Below, piece by piece: positions 38,476 to 49,845 of a stretch of 64,000 nucleotides of DNA. Each line of letters begins with the position of its first letter. Within the stretch, counting starts at the first letter, position 1. Source of the DNA: Pasteurella dagmatis (GTDB taxonomy: Bacteria > Pseudomonadota > Gammaproteobacteria > Enterobacterales > Pasteurellaceae); the NCBI RefSeq assembly GCF_900186835.1, contig NZ_LT906448.1, forward strand, positions 310,001 through 374,000, read 5' to 3'. The notes under the pieces were generated by a model, which made no database searches, had not been told where the DNA came from, and saw only the letters and a list, made by a program, of their open reading frames with translations. Both the position numbers and the translations under genes were made by a program.

Positions 38476-38825
38476 TATTTTGCTAACATTCTGCCTAATG
38501 TTTCACCACCAACAAGATGCATATGTAAGTGGAAAACCTCTTGACCGCCGTGTTTATTACAGTTCACGATTAAACGATAGCCGTCTTCTGCAATCCCTTC
38601 TTCTTTCGCTAGTTTTGCTGCGACAGTGAATAAACGACCAAGACTGATTTCATCTTGTTCAGTGACATCATTGGCTGTTGGAATCAGTTTGTTTGGAATA
38701 ATTAAGATATGTGTTTTAGCTTGTGGTGAAATATCACGAAATGCTGTGACTAGCTCATCTTGGTAAACAATATTTGCGGGAATTTCTTTACGAATAATTT
38801 TACTGAAAATTGTTTCTGCTGCCAT
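38475..38825 (-). CDS. hinT: Purine nucleoside phosphoramidase HinT
   Basis: The 116-residue HIT-family protein contains the histidine triad HLHMHL and begins [20 protein letters not shown]. HinT hydrolyses AMP-linked phosphoramidates, including AMP-lysine. The ATG at 38825 is preferred to an upstream in-frame codon because it matches the family start and follows an AAGGAT site. It heads hinT-ycfL-nagZ-rlmC. Confidence 0.95.
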   Translation of the reverse strand: MAAETIFSKIIRKEIPANIVYQDELVTAFRDISPQAKTHILIIPNKLIPTANDVTEQDEISLGRLFTVAAKLAKEEGIAEDGYRLIVNCNKHGGQEVFHLHMHLVGGETLGRMLAK

Positions 38826-38962
38826 CTTGTTTATCCTTCTAAATTTTGTAAAAACACACCGCACTTTTTAACAGAAAATGGGTAAAATGGCAATTATTTC
38901 AAGCCAGAAACCCTCTGCATATTTAGGATACATATACGCCTAAAATTGCTTAAAATATGAAA

Positions 38963-39000
38963 TGTTAATTTAATGTTAAATATTGTTTGATTTATTGTTA
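38963..39000 (+). promoter_or_regulatory. ArcA-type direct repeats upstream of focA-pflB
   Basis: TGTTA occurs at 38963, 38974 and 38996, with TGTTT at 38984, so copies are spaced about 11 bp apart. GTTAATTTAATGTTA (38964-38978) closely matches the ArcA box GTTAATTAAATGTTA. Anaerobic control by ArcA is a well-known feature of pfl promoters in E. coli. Confidence 0.65.
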
Positions 39001-39077
39001 AAATATTGATTTATAATAACATTATTGCGGAATTTGATCTAGCTTAAGAAAATTTTGGTTAGAGTGTTTTTTGAGCT

Positions 39078-39091
39078 GGAAAACGCTTTCA
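39078..39091. promoter_or_regulatory. LacI-family-like operator upstream of focA
   Basis: GGAAAACGCTTTCA has the CG-centred palindrome (GAAA-N-CG-N-TTTC) bound by LacI-family regulators such as Cra/FruR. The regulator itself is not in the window. Confidence 0.35.
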
Positions 39092-39221
39092 TTTTGAATT
39101 AAAACTCCCTATAATTAACAAAAATTATAAAAAATAAAATTTTTTTAAATGCTTAATGATTTCGACTTTAATATAGTGAATCAACTCGCATTACGAAGTA
39201 TTCATTTATGGGAGATTTCCA

Positions 39222-40073
39222 ATGAAAACTGAAGATTCAACGTCAACCTGCATTGTGCCGCCAGCTGGTATGGCACAGATTGGCGAAGATGTCGGTGTTT
39301 ATAAAGCCACAAAAAAACAAATCTATTCTTTCTTTTCTGCTATTCCTGCAGGCGCATTTATTGCGATTGCCTTTGTCTTTTACGCAACTACTCAAACTGG
39401 AAGCGGTGATGCACCCTGGGGGTTAACCAAATTAGTTGGCGGTATTGTTTTCTCTCTTGGTGTAATTATGGTCGTTGTCTGTGGCTCAGAACTCTTTACA
39501 TCTTCAACAATGACAGCCGTTGCTCGCGCAAGCGGACGAATTACAACAACACAAATGCTACGCAACTGGGTCGTAGTGTATTTCGGTAATTTTACCGGCG
39601 CAATTTTTATTGTATTGCTCACTTGGTTTGCAGGCCAAATTATGGCGGCTCACGGGCAATGGGGTTTAACGATTTTAAAAACAGCACAACATAAAATTCA
39701 TCACACGTGGACAGAAGCCTTTGCACTAGGCATTTTCTGTAACATTATGGTGTGTATCGCAGTGTGGATGACTTACGCAGGTAAAACATTATTAGATAAA
39801 GCCATCATTATGATTTTACCAATTGCAATGTTCGTTGCTTCTGGATTTGAGCATAGCGTGGCGAATATGTTTATGATCCCAATGGGAATGATGATTGCAC
39901 ACTTCGCTTCACCTGAGTTTTGGCAAGCAATTGCAATGGATTCAGCTCAATTTGCAGATTTAGATGTTTATCATTTTGTTGTAAAAAATTTAATTCCCGT
40001 GACGTTGGGGAACATAGTGGGTGGTGCTTGCTGTGTAGCATTAGCACAATGGTACATTAATCGCCCTCATTAA
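39222..40073 (+). CDS. focA: Formate channel FocA
   Basis: The 283-residue FNT-family channel has six membrane segments and the motifs FGNFTGA, GIFCNIMVC and GNIVGGACC. It moves formate across the inner membrane during mixed-acid fermentation. It precedes pflB by 102 bp, the standard focA-pflB arrangement, and an uptake sequence lies in the gap (40092). Confidence 0.95.
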   Translation: MKTEDSTSTCIVPPAGMAQIGEDVGVYKATKKQIYSFFSAIPAGAFIAIAFVFYATTQTGSGDAPWGLTKLVGGIVFSLGVIMVVVCGSELFTSSTMTAVARASGRITTTQMLRNWVVVYFGNFTGAIFIVLLTWFAGQIMAAHGQWGLTILKTAQHKIHHTWTEAFALGIFCNIMVCIAVWMTYAGKTLLDKAIIMILPIAMFVASGFEHSVANMFMIPMGMMIAHFASPEFWQAIAMDSAQFADLDVYHFVVKNLIPVTLGNIVGGACCVALAQWYINRPH

Positions 40074-40175
40074 AAAATAGTTTAGGTTGCGAAGTGCGGT
40101 CAGTTTTTAAGCTGTTTTGATCACCTTTGCGTAAGTATCGAAGATTTTATTCTAATTAATAGAAGGTAATTTAAT

Positions 40176-42500
40176 ATGAGTCAATTAACTGAAGCTCAAC
40201 AAAAAGCTTGGGAAGGGTTTGCAGCTGGTGAGTGGCAAACTGAAGTGAACGTTCGTGATTTTATCCAAAAAAACTACACTCCGTATGAAGGTGATGAGTC
40301 ATTCTTAGCTGATGCAACTGAAGCGACGACAAAATTATGGAATGATGTAATGGAGAAAATCAAAGTTGAGAATAAAACTCACGAGCCGTATGATATCGAC
40401 TGTGACACTCCATCGACAATTACTTCTCATGCTCCGGGTTATATTGATAAAAACTTAGAGAAAATCGTTGGTCTTCAAACTGATGCGCCTTTAAAACGTG
40501 CAATTATGCCGTTTGGTGGTATCAATATGGTGAAAGGTTCTTGTAAAGTTTACCGTCGCGAATTAAAACCTGAAGTTGAACAAATCTTTACTGAATATCG
40601 TAAAACACACAACCAAGGTGTATTCGATGTTTATACTCCAGATATCTTACGTTGCCGTAAATCAGGCGTAATTACTGGTCTTCCAGATGCTTACGGTCGT
40701 GGTCGTATCATCGGTGACTATCGTCGTATGGCACTTTACGGTGCAGACTTCTTAATGAAAGATAAATTCAAACAATTTACTTCATTACAAGACAAATTAG
40801 AGCGTGGCGAAGATATCCAAGCAACAATTCAATTACGTGAAGAAATCGCAGAACAGCACCGCGCTTTAGGCAAAATGAAAGAAATGGCAGCATCTTATGG
40901 TTATGACATTTCTGGTCCAGCAACTAATGCTCATGAAGCAGTTCAATGGACTTATTTTGCATACCTAGCAGCAGTTAAATCTCAAAACGGTGCGGCAATG
41001 TCATTCGGTCGTGTTTCTACATTCTTAGATATCTATATCGAGCGTGACTTAAAAGCAGGTAAAATCACAGAACAAGAAGCTCAAGAGTTAATTGACCACT
41101 TAGTAATGAAATTACGTATGGTGCGTTTCTTACGTACTCCAGAATACGATCAATTATTCTCTGGTGACCCAATGTGGGCAACTGAAACATTGGCAGGTAT
41201 GGGCTTAGATGGTCGTACATTAGTAACCAAAAACAGCTTCCGTATCTTACACACCCTTTACACAATGGGTCCTTCTCCAGAACCAAACTTAACAATTCTT
41301 TGGTCTGAAAAATTACCAGAAGGTTTCAAACGCTATGCAGCTAAAGTATCTATCGATACTTCATCTGTTCAGTATGAAAACGATGACTTAATGCGTCCTG
41401 ACTTCCAAAACGATGACTATGCGATTGCTTGCTGTGTATCACCAATGATCGTTGGTAAAATGATGCAATTCTTCGGTGCTCGTGCAAACTTAGCGAAAAC
41501 TTTATTATACGCAATCAATGGTGGTGTGGATGAGAAATCTGGTGACCAAGTTGGACCGAAAACTGATCCAATTACAAGCGAATACTTAGATTATGAAGAT
41601 GTAATGACTCGCTTAGACAGCTTTATGGATTGGTTAGCAAAACAATATGTGACTGCATTGAACATCATTCACTTTATGCACGATAAATATGCATATGAAG
41701 CAGCATTAATGGCACTTCACGATCGTGATGTATTCCGCACAATGGCTTGTGGTATCGCAGGTCTTTCTGTGGCAGCAGACTCATTATCTGCAATTAAATA
41801 TGCGAAAGTGAAACCAGTTCGTGGCGACATTGAAATCAAAAACAAAGCTGGCGAAGTTGTTGGTGTCGCGAAAAACGTAGCAATCGACTTTGAAATCGAA
41901 GGTGAATATCCACAATTCGGTAACAACGATAACCGTGTAGACGAAATCGCTTGTGACTTAGTTGAACGCTTTATGAAGAAAATCCAAAAATTGGGTACTT
42001 ATCGTAATGCGACACCGACACAATCTGTACTTACTATCACATCTAACGTGGTTTATGGTAAGAAAACAGGTAATACTCCAGATGGTCGTCGTTCAGGTGC
42101 ACCATTCGGACCAGGTGCGAACCCAATGCACGGTCGTGACCAGAAAGGTGCGGTAGCTTCATTAACATCTGTTGCTAAATTACCATTTGCGTATGCGAAA
42201 GACGGTATTTCATACACCTTCTCAATCGTACCAAATGCATTAGGTAAAGATTACGAAGCTCAAAAACGTAACCTTGCAGGTTTAATGGACGGTTATTTCC
42301 ACCACGAAGCAACAATCGAAGGTGGTCAACACTTAAACGTGAACGTAATGAACCGTGAAATGCTATTAGATGCGATGGAAAACCCAGAGAAATATCCTCA
42401 GTTAACTATCCGTGTTTCTGGTTATGCAGTACGTTTCAACTCATTAACTAAAGAGCAACAACAAGACGTAATTACTCGTACATTCACTCAAGCGATGTAA
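40176..42500 (+). CDS. pflB: Formate acetyltransferase (pyruvate formate-lyase) PflB
   Basis: The 774-residue glycyl-radical enzyme has the adjacent catalytic cysteines Cys419 and Cys420 (in ACCVSPM) and the radical-site Gly749 in RVSGYAVRF. It converts pyruvate and CoA to acetyl-CoA and formate without oxygen. Codon choice appears strongly biased towards a few preferred codons, as expected for an abundant enzyme. It lies after focA and before an autotransporter gene, with its activase pflA further downstream. Confidence 0.97.
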   Translation: MSQLTEAQQKAWEGFAAGEWQTEVNVRDFIQKNYTPYEGDESFLADATEATTKLWNDVMEKIKVENKTHEPYDIDCDTPSTITSHAPGYIDKNLEKIVGLQTDAPLKRAIMPFGGINMVKGSCKVYRRELKPEVEQIFTEYRKTHNQGVFDVYTPDILRCRKSGVITGLPDAYGRGRIIGDYRRMALYGADFLMKDKFKQFTSLQDKLERGEDIQATIQLREEIAEQHRALGKMKEMAASYGYDISGPATNAHEAVQWTYFAYLAAVKSQNGAAMSFGRVSTFLDIYIERDLKAGKITEQEAQELIDHLVMKLRMVRFLRTPEYDQLFSGDPMWATETLAGMGLDGRTLVTKNSFRILHTLYTMGPSPEPNLTILWSEKLPEGFKRYAAKVSIDTSSVQYENDDLMRPDFQNDDYAIACCVSPMIVGKMMQFFGARANLAKTLLYAINGGVDEKSGDQVGPKTDPITSEYLDYEDVMTRLDSFMDWLAKQYVTALNIIHFMHDKYAYEAALMALHDRDVFRTMACGIAGLSVAADSLSAIKYAKVKPVRGDIEIKNKAGEVVGVAKNVAIDFEIEGEYPQFGNNDNRVDEIACDLVERFMKKIQKLGTYRNATPTQSVLTITSNVVYGKKTGNTPDGRRSGAPFGPGANPMHGRDQKGAVASLTSVAKLPFAYAKDGISYTFSIVPNALGKDYEAQKRNLAGLMDGYFHHEATIEGGQHLNVNVMNREMLLDAMENPEKYPQLTIRVSGYAVRFNSLTKEQQQDVITRTFTQAM

Positions 42501-42523
42501 TTCCTCTTTATTCTCTCAAACAA

Positions 42524-42553
42524 AAACCTCTGCTTAATGCAGAGGTTTTTTTA
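42524..42553 (+). terminator. Terminator of focA-pflB
   Basis: AACCTCTGC and GCAGAGGTT form a perfect 9-bp stem with a 5-nt loop followed by TTTTTT. It separates pflB from the autotransporter gene. Confidence 0.9.
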
Positions 42554-42672
42554 TAACCACAAATTAGACCTGTTAAGAAAACAAACTGTTCATACCAGCA
42601 GAGGTCTGTCTAGCCATATACTTTCTCTTTCCTTTAAACTCCTCAAGTTTTTATTTTTACAAGGATTTTCTA

Positions 42673-44706
42673 ATGAAGTTAAATCAGATTTCTTTTGCGT
42701 TATTGTGTGCAATTAGCACTTCCGCTTTTGCTCAGGATGTCGTAGTTTTTGGGGATAGTTTGAGTGATGTGGGTCAAAAAGATTGGAATAAAAAAGCAAC
42801 TTATTTTAAAACAGACCGCACTTTAAATTTACTTTATGGTGAACATTTAGCAAACGCATTAGGTAGTAACTTAAAAGCATCTTCACAAGGTGGCACAAAC
42901 TATGCATATAGTGGTGGAGTGATTGTTGGTTCAAATAATAAGAATATTTCAAAACAGCCAAATTTAGATCTTTCTACACAAGTGAAAGCCTATTTAAATA
43001 GTAATGTGAAAAAAGAAGCATTGCACGTAATATGGGCAGGTGGTAATGATTTAGCGACAGTATTGGCTGAGGCAATGACTAAAACTGAAGCTGAAAGACA
43101 AACCTATGTGATGCAAAGTATTCAGCAAATGGCACAAACAATGGCACAACAATGGGCTATGTTACAGCAAGCTGGCGTTAATACTGTTATCGCACCAACG
43201 ATCCCCAATGTGACTTATACACCAGAGTTTTTTGATAAACTGGGTGAAGCTGCAGGAAAGCAAATTAATGTAATGTCTAAAAATGTTTTGGATGCTTCTT
43301 ATTTTACTAATGCTTTCAAGAAAGCAGTTCAAAATATTTTAGAGCAACCGAGCCATAATACGACAGATTTTAATGAGCTTCGCTTAAATACATTGAGCGA
43401 AAGTACAAAAGGTTTTTATGATGCACTTGGTTGGTGGAAATATCCATTAATCATTGCTGGTTACAACGAAGAATTTATGCTCAAAACACTAACTGAGCAG
43501 TATCAAAATGTTCTACAGCAAGCGGCACTTGCTACAACATTACTGAATGCAAGTATCACAAGCGCCTTAAATCAAGCGGGGGGCAGTGTAGTTCGTATTG
43601 ATACAGATGCCTTCTTAAAAGATATGATTGAACGTCCTACAGTATATGGTTTAACGAATACAACAGGTGTTGCTTGTAAAGAAAGTATTCCTACTACTAA
43701 AGGTTCTGATTGTATTCCTGAGGATCAAAAATCTGCAGATGGTAAGCTTTTTGCAGACAGTTTCCACCCCGGTCCAGTAGCTCACAAAGCAATGTCAGAT
43801 TATATTCTAAATGTATTAAATGCACCAAAAGAAATGGGGGCATTAACAATAATGGCACAATATCAATCTGATGTTGCATTGGATTTTGCACGCACTGAAA
43901 GTAATCGTAACCGTTTAAGTAAACAAGCAGAACAAACAGTTGACACAATTGTTTCTTATCAAAAAGTACAAGGTGGTGATAATTTACACGTTGGTGTAAA
44001 AGTGCAATTTAATCCACAATGGCAGCTTTCTGCTTTAGTGAGTCATCAAGAGCAAAAGGTACAAGAAGGGCAAACGAATATTCGCGCTAAAAGTCGCGCT
44101 TTAAGTACATCGTTACGCTATGATGCAGAACAATGGTGGTTAGGTAGCTCATTACAAGTCAATAACTCGCGTTTTAAAACAAACAGAACTAATTTTATTG
44201 GTCGCTCAACGCATTTACAAACCGCAGAACCAACTTCGCAAAGTTTAAGTATGGGACTCTTTGGTGGTTATGAGCTGAAGTGGGACAAATACTCATTTGC
44301 TCTGATTGGTGATATTAGCAAAACCAAAACTGCACTTGATGCTTTTGGCACAAATGAAGCTGGTCTAATGAAAATGCAATTTGCAGAACGTCATGTACAC
44401 AGTTTAAAAACAGGTACTGGCGTGAGCTTTAGCTATAAAGGTGACAGTCTCCAACCTTATTTGATGACACGCTTTGTAAAAGAGTGGAATAAAGATCTTG
44501 CATCTGTACAAACTGGTTTTAACGGCAGCCGATTTATTACCAAGTTAGCGCCAGAGGATAAATCTTGGGTTAATGTTCAAGCAGGCTTACAGTGGAAACC
44601 ATTAAATACTGGTTTTTATACCAACATTGGTCTAAGCAAAGATTTAGGTTACAAGCACAATTTATCTAAGACGAATTTCCACGCGGGTGTTGGTTTAGAA
44701 TTTTAA
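42673..44706 (+). CDS. Autotransporter with GDSL esterase/lipase passenger
   Basis: The 677-residue protein has a signal peptide (cleavage near residue 20, AFA/QD) and a GDSL hydrolase passenger. Its nucleophile is Ser29 in FGDSLSD. GGND lies further on, and Asp362 and His365 lie in DSFHPGP. The last 270 or so residues form a type Va autotransporter barrel ending in GVGLEF, the terminal phenylalanine typical of outer-membrane barrels. It resembles EstA/lipase autotransporters that cleave lipid esters at the cell surface. It lies between pflB and pflA with terminators on both sides, so it is an independent unit. An uptake sequence lies near the 5' end. Confidence 0.88.
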   Translation: MKLNQISFALLCAISTSAFAQDVVVFGDSLSDVGQKDWNKKATYFKTDRTLNLLYGEHLANALGSNLKASSQGGTNYAYSGGVIVGSNNKNISKQPNLDLSTQVKAYLNSNVKKEALHVIWAGGNDLATVLAEAMTKTEAERQTYVMQSIQQMAQTMAQQWAMLQQAGVNTVIAPTIPNVTYTPEFFDKLGEAAGKQINVMSKNVLDASYFTNAFKKAVQNILEQPSHNTTDFNELRLNTLSESTKGFYDALGWWKYPLIIAGYNEEFMLKTLTEQYQNVLQQAALATTLLNASITSALNQAGGSVVRIDTDAFLKDMIERPTVYGLTNTTGVACKESIPTTKGSDCIPEDQKSADGKLFADSFHPGPVAHKAMSDYILNVLNAPKEMGALTIMAQYQSDVALDFARTESNRNRLSKQAEQTVDTIVSYQKVQGGDNLHVGVKVQFNPQWQLSALVSHQEQKVQEGQTNIRAKSRALSTSLRYDAEQWWLGSSLQVNNSRFKTNRTNFIGRSTHLQTAEPTSQSLSMGLFGGYELKWDKYSFALIGDISKTKTALDAFGTNEAGLMKMQFAERHVHSLKTGTGVSFSYKGDSLQPYLMTRFVKEWNKDLASVQTGFNGSRFITKLAPEDKSWVNVQAGLQWKPLNTGFYTNIGLSKDLGYKHNLSKTNFHAGVGLEF

Positions 44707-44730
44707 AAAATAGACCGCACTTTTCTCCAT

Positions 44731-44771
44731 AACCCAATGTTTGATAGCTGTCAGAGATTGGGTTGTTTTTT
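44731..44771 (+). terminator. Terminator after the esterase autotransporter
   Basis: AACCCAAT and ATTGGGTT form an 8-bp stem followed by GTTTTTTC. An inverted uptake sequence sits between the gene stop and this hairpin. Confidence 0.7.
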
Positions 44772-44815
44772 CTCTAAGCATTGAATAATTCACAACAAAT
44801 CCCTTTAATTTCGAT

Positions 44816-44821
44816 TATAAT
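44816..44821 (+). promoter_or_regulatory. Possible -10 box of a pflA promoter
   Basis: A perfect TATAAT lies 26 bp before the pflA start and after the upstream terminator. No well-spaced -35 box is clear, so the assignment is tentative. Confidence 0.35.
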
Positions 44822-44847
44822 ATGCAAAAAATTTTGAAGGATTATTT

Positions 44848-45588
44848 ATGACAACAGTGGGACGAATTCATTCTTACGAATCTTGTGGAACTGTAGATGG
44901 ACCAGGGATTCGTTTTATTTTATTTATGCAAGGCTGTCTAATGCGCTGCAAATATTGCCATAACCGTGATACTTGGGATTTACATGGTGGCAGAGAAATT
45001 ACAGTTGAAGAATTGATGAAAGAAGTGGTTACTTACCGTCATTTTATGAATGCATCAGGTGGTGGAGTTACAGCATCAGGTGGTGAAGCTGTATTACAGG
45101 CAGAATTCGTTCGTGATTGGTTCAAAGCGTGTAAAGATGTAGGTATTCATACTTGTTTAGATACAAACGGCTTTGTGCGTAACTATGATCACGTTATTGA
45201 TGAGTTAATTGATGTTACCGATCTTGTTTTACTCGATCTCAAGCAATTGAATGATAAAATTCACCAAAATTTAATTGGTGTGCCAAACAAACGTACACTC
45301 GAGTTTGCACAATATTTAGCAAAACGCAATCAACCTGTTTGGATTCGTTATGTTGTTGTGCCTGGCTATACCGATGCAGATGAAGATATCCATTTGTTAG
45401 GTAATTTCATTAAAGATATGAAAAATATAGAGAAAGTAGAGTTGTTACCTTATCACCGTTTAGGTGCGCACAAGTGGGAAGCAATGGGAGAGAAATATGA
45501 ACTTGAAAATGTTTCTCCACCAACAAAGGAGTCTTTAGAACATATTAAATCGATCCTTGAAGGATATGGACATATTGTTAAGTATTAA
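44848..45588 (+). CDS. pflA: Pyruvate formate-lyase activating enzyme PflA
   Basis: The 246-residue radical SAM enzyme carries [12 protein letters not shown] (CxxxCxxC iron-sulfur motif near residue 30) and [14 protein letters not shown]. It abstracts hydrogen from the PflB glycine to create the active radical, and can also activate GrcA. In E. coli and H. influenzae it directly follows pflB. Here an unrelated gene separates them. Confidence 0.96.
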   Translation: MTTVGRIHSYESCGTVDGPGIRFILFMQGCLMRCKYCHNRDTWDLHGGREITVEELMKEVVTYRHFMNASGGGVTASGGEAVLQAEFVRDWFKACKDVGIHTCLDTNGFVRNYDHVIDELIDVTDLVLLDLKQLNDKIHQNLIGVPNKRTLEFAQYLAKRNQPVWIRYVVVPGYTDADEDIHLLGNFIKDMKNIEKVELLPYHRLGAHKWEAMGEKYELENVSPPTKESLEHIKSILEGYGHIVKY

Positions 45589-45605
45589 GATTTATAAATG
45601 TATAA

Positions 45606-45636
45606 AAAGGTAAATAATTTAATTATTTGCCTTTCT
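45606..45636. terminator. Terminator between pflA and tadA
   Basis: AAGGTAAATAATT and AATTATTTGCCTT form a stem with one mismatch and almost no loop, flanked by A and T rich sequence, between convergent genes. Confidence 0.6.
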
Positions 45637-45638
45637 TA

Positions 45639-47017
<1,379 letters not shown>

Positions 47018-47022
47018 AAAAT

Positions 47023-47826
47023 TTACCTTTTTTTCAGCGCACTTTTGTATGCATAAAGCATAATACATGCACCAATAATGATCATTGGCAATGAAAGAAT
47101 TTGTCCCATTGAAATTTGTTGGCCGAAATATAAACCTAATTGCGCATCAGGCTCACGGAAGAATTCAACAATAAAGCGGAAAATGCCATAAACTAGTAAG
47201 AATAAGCCTGCGGTTGCTCCTGTCGCACGAGGTTTTTTAATATACCAATTTAGGATAAAGAATAAAACAGCGCCTTCTAATATAGCTTCATATAATTGTG
47301 AAGGATGACGAGGTAAATAGCCCCCAGATGGGAATAATACTGCCCAAGGTACATCAGTTACACGTCCCCAAAGTTCGTCGTTAATAAAATTACCAATGCG
47401 TCCCATACCTAAACCAAATGGAATAAGTGGTGCAACAAAATCAGCCGTTTGCCAGAAACTTCTTTTTTGAAGTTTAGAGGTAATAATCATAGATAAAATT
47501 ACACCGATTAAACCTCCATGAAAGGACATACCTCCTTCCCAAATACGGAATAAATAAGCAGGGTCTTGTAGAAAGTATTCGAATTGATAGAAAAAGACAT
47601 AGCCAATACGCCCACCTAAAAATACCCCCATAAAACCGTTAAATAGTAGGTTGTCCACCTGTTCAGTTGTCCAACTGCTTCCGGTTTGACTAATCCGTTT
47701 TACAGCTAGCCAACGAGCAAACAAGAATCCAATAAGGTACATTAAGCCATACCAACGTAAACCTATAGGGCCTATTTCAAATATGACAGGGTCAAATTGC
47801 GGAAATGTTATATAGTTGTATTCCAT
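47023..47826 (-). CDS. lgt: Prolipoprotein diacylglyceryl transferase Lgt
   Basis: The 267-residue membrane enzyme has seven predicted membrane segments and the Lgt signature [14 protein letters not shown]. It adds diacylglycerol to the lipobox cysteine of lipoproteins, such as those encoded at 33.3 and 38.1 kb. It lies between the TauE-type permease and thyA in a reverse-strand block, the same order as in H. influenzae. Confidence 0.97.
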   Translation of the reverse strand: MEYNYITFPQFDPVIFEIGPIGLRWYGLMYLIGFLFARWLAVKRISQTGSSWTTEQVDNLLFNGFMGVFLGGRIGYVFFYQFEYFLQDPAYLFRIWEGGMSFHGGLIGVILSMIITSKLQKRSFWQTADFVAPLIPFGLGMGRIGNFINDELWGRVTDVPWAVLFPSGGYLPRHPSQLYEAILEGAVLFFILNWYIKKPRATGATAGLFLLVYGIFRFIVEFFREPDAQLGLYFGQQISMGQILSLPMIIIGACIMLYAYKSALKKR

Positions 47827-47835
47827 AAAGAGCCT

Positions 47836-48627
47836 TTATTTTAAAAACATATTGATAGCAATAAGAATTAATAAACAAGCGAAGTAACGTTTTAATGTTG
47901 ATACTGGAACTTTAGTTGTTGCAGTTGCTCCAATTTTTGAGGTAAAAAATGAAGTTAATGTAATCCCAACGACGGCAGGAAGATATACATAACCGACCGA
48001 ATACTCAGGCATATTGGGCATGTTCCATCCGCTCAGCATAAAACTAAGCATTCCAGATAATCCGAGTAGCGTTCCACAAAAAGCAGAAGAGCCTATGGCT
48101 TTTTTCATTTCAATACCACGAGAATTTAGGAACGGCACGATAAAGCCGCCACCACCGATTCCTGCAGCACAAGATGCAATACCAATGAGCACTCCACCGA
48201 TTACAGATGACAACGTTGTTAACGGTTTAGTGATAGTGTTTGGTTTGATTGAAAGTAGCATCTTAATTGCTAAGTAGATAACTAAACAGGAGAAAACTTT
48301 ACTTGCAATAGCCTTATCTAGTTTACTGATAAAAAGACCACAGATAAAGGTGGTTATCATAACGGTAGGAACAAGGACTTTTACTGCTGACCATACAATA
48401 TTACCTAGTTGGTGATGACGATGGGCTGAGGAGAAACTTGTCACGACAATAGTTGCAAAAGATGTCCCTAATGCAGTAGACATCAATAGAGGATCAGGCA
48501 CTCCCACCATAGGAAGTAGATAAACTAGCATTGGTACAATGATTAGACCTCCGCCAATTCCAAATAAGCCAGCTAAAAAACCAATAATCGCACCTAATAT
48601 GAGGCAGACAACTAAAAAAGTTAACAT
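47836..48627 (-). CDS. TauE/SafE-family membrane permease
   Basis: The 263-residue protein has eight predicted membrane segments and two repeats of GxxxGxxxGxGGG-type loops (GLFGIGGGLIIVPML and GIGGGGFIVPFLN), typical of the TauE/SafE (DUF81) family. Members export sulfite, sulfoacetate or other organosulfur anions. The substrate here is unknown. The ATG at 48627 is preferred over the TTG at 48633 because AGGG lies 7 nt before it. It overlaps neither neighbour in coding sequence beyond sharing the rppH border region. Confidence 0.85.
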   Translation of the reverse strand: MLTFLVVCLILGAIIGFLAGLFGIGGGLIIVPMLVYLLPMVGVPDPLLMSTALGTSFATIVVTSFSSAHRHHQLGNIVWSAVKVLVPTVMITTFICGLFISKLDKAIASKVFSCLVIYLAIKMLLSIKPNTITKPLTTLSSVIGGVLIGIASCAAGIGGGGFIVPFLNSRGIEMKKAIGSSAFCGTLLGLSGMLSFMLSGWNMPNMPEYSVGYVYLPAVVGITLTSFFTSKIGATATTKVPVSTLKRYFACLLILIAINMFLK

Positions 48628-48629
48628 AA

Positions 48630-49229
48630 TCAAACCCTTGATTTATGATAAGTTCGTTTTGAATATTTAGATATATAAGATGATTTTTTATTTGAATTAT
48701 GAGGTTTTATTTCATTCTCAATGTGTTTTATAGATGAAATATATTCTTTATTGTGGCTATTAAAGAGAATAGTCGCAAATTCTTTCATTGCTCTACGGTA
48801 AACTTCTTTTTTAAATGAAACAACTTGTCTAACAGGGTACCAAAAGCTCACCCAGCGCCAACCATCAAATTCAGGTGATTTGCTTGATTGCATATCGATA
48901 TTTTTTTCATCGGAAACCAGTTGGAGCAAGAACCAACGTTGTTTTTGACCAATACAAATGGGTTTACTATCGTAACGTAATAAGCGTTTAGGTAATTTGT
49001 AGCGCAGCCAATGCTTTGATGTGTATAAAATTTTGACATCTTTGGGTGTTAAGCCAACTTCTTCGAATAGTTCACGATACATTGCTTGTTCAGCACTTTC
49101 ATTATCGTTAATTCCACCTTGAGGAAATTGCCAAGAATTTTGTCCGTACCTTTTTGCCCAGAGTACTTGTCTTTTGCTATTACAAATGACGATACCCACA
49201 TTTGGACGGTAGCCATCGAAATCGATCAC
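48630..49229 (-). CDS. rppH: RNA pyrophosphohydrolase RppH
   Basis: The 199-residue Nudix enzyme has the Nudix box [20 protein letters not shown] and a [10 protein letters not shown] segment. It removes pyrophosphate from mRNA 5' ends to start decay. The start is GTG at 49229, with AGGTGA upstream and the family N-terminus [15 protein letters not shown]. The C-terminal 40 residues are rich in Lys, Ser and Tyr and look disordered. It lies directly before the permease gene. Confidence 0.93.
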   Translation of the reverse strand: MIDFDGYRPNVGIVICNSKRQVLWAKRYGQNSWQFPQGGINDNESAEQAMYRELFEEVGLTPKDVKILYTSKHWLRYKLPKRLLRYDSKPICIGQKQRWFLLQLVSDEKNIDMQSSKSPEFDGWRWVSFWYPVRQVVSFKKEVYRRAMKEFATILFNSHNKEYISSIKHIENEIKPHNSNKKSSYISKYSKRTYHKSRV

Positions 49230-49421
49230 TAGCGTTCACCTTAAAAAATATTTATAAATTTTCACATAATCCAATAGTGTTTTGATTGTTTCACATAATC
49301 ATAAATTTCTCAACTGATAATCAAGCTTTGTTATAAGGCAAAGTTGATTTTTGTTTTTCTGAAGAAATGTATTTTTAAATACTTACTGTCATTAAGCTCA
49401 TTGAACATATGATGAACAGGT

Positions 49422-49430
49422 TGTGGATAA
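49422..49430 (-). promoter_or_regulatory. DnaA-box 9-mer 1
   Basis: TGTGGATAA is the exact reverse complement of the strong E. coli R1/R4-type box TTATCCACA. Confidence 0.55.
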
Positions 49431-49668
49431 TCTTGTTTATAACGCCGTGATAAATCAAAAATAGTAAGTAATAGGATAACAGAAAATTAAGTAACAGCAG
49501 CGATATTGTTTATATGCTCTTTTGAACTTCTATTTTTTGAGCAGACTCTCTATTGGCAAAAAATACGGGAATTTTTTCTACAAAAATAGCTCTAACGCTC
49601 ATTTTTTATCAATATTGGCCATAGATTAAGATGTGTTCTCTTAGACGTAATAAGTTATTCACTGTTTC

Positions 49669-49677
49669 TGTGGATAA
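49669..49677 (-). promoter_or_regulatory. DnaA-box 9-mer 2
   Basis: This is a second exact TGTGGATAA, in the same orientation, 247 bp from the first. Confidence 0.55.
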
Positions 49678-49845
49678 AATTGTGGTTGATTTCAGAGAAG
49701 CCATTTAATAACTAAATATTTAATCTTGTTGAACAGTATTAAATTTTAAAAAAATATTAAATATCAAAGAGATATTTGTTTTTATGCGTGTTGTGAATTG
49801 TTTTTTTATTTCTTGATTTTAATAGCGTGCTTTTTAATCAATAAT

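Larger units (their letters stand above)
38826..39221. promoter_or_regulatory. Control region between hinT and focA
   Basis: This 396-bp gap holds an inverted uptake sequence at 38858. It also has a series of TGTTA elements near 38963-39000 and a LacI-family-like palindrome at 39078-39091. The rest is AT-rich, typical of the long multi-promoter focA-pfl region. I see no gene in it. Confidence 0.6.
49230..49845. other. 616-bp AT-rich gap with two perfect DnaA-box 9-mers
   Basis: No gene is supported in this gap. It contains TGTGGATAA (reverse of the DnaA box TTATCCACA) at 49422-49430 and 49669-49677. A near match TTATTCACT lies at 49655-49663. A 12-bp direct repeat TTTCACATAATC occurs at 49260 and 49289. 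Only one GATC site is visible, unlike a typical enterobacterial oriC. A transcript or small RNA cannot be excluded. Confidence 0.45.

Noticed and set aside
49230-49845. Chromosomal replication origin
   Set aside because: Only two perfect DnaA boxes, one GATC and no dnaA, gidA or mnmG neighbours are present, so a full oriC call is not supported.
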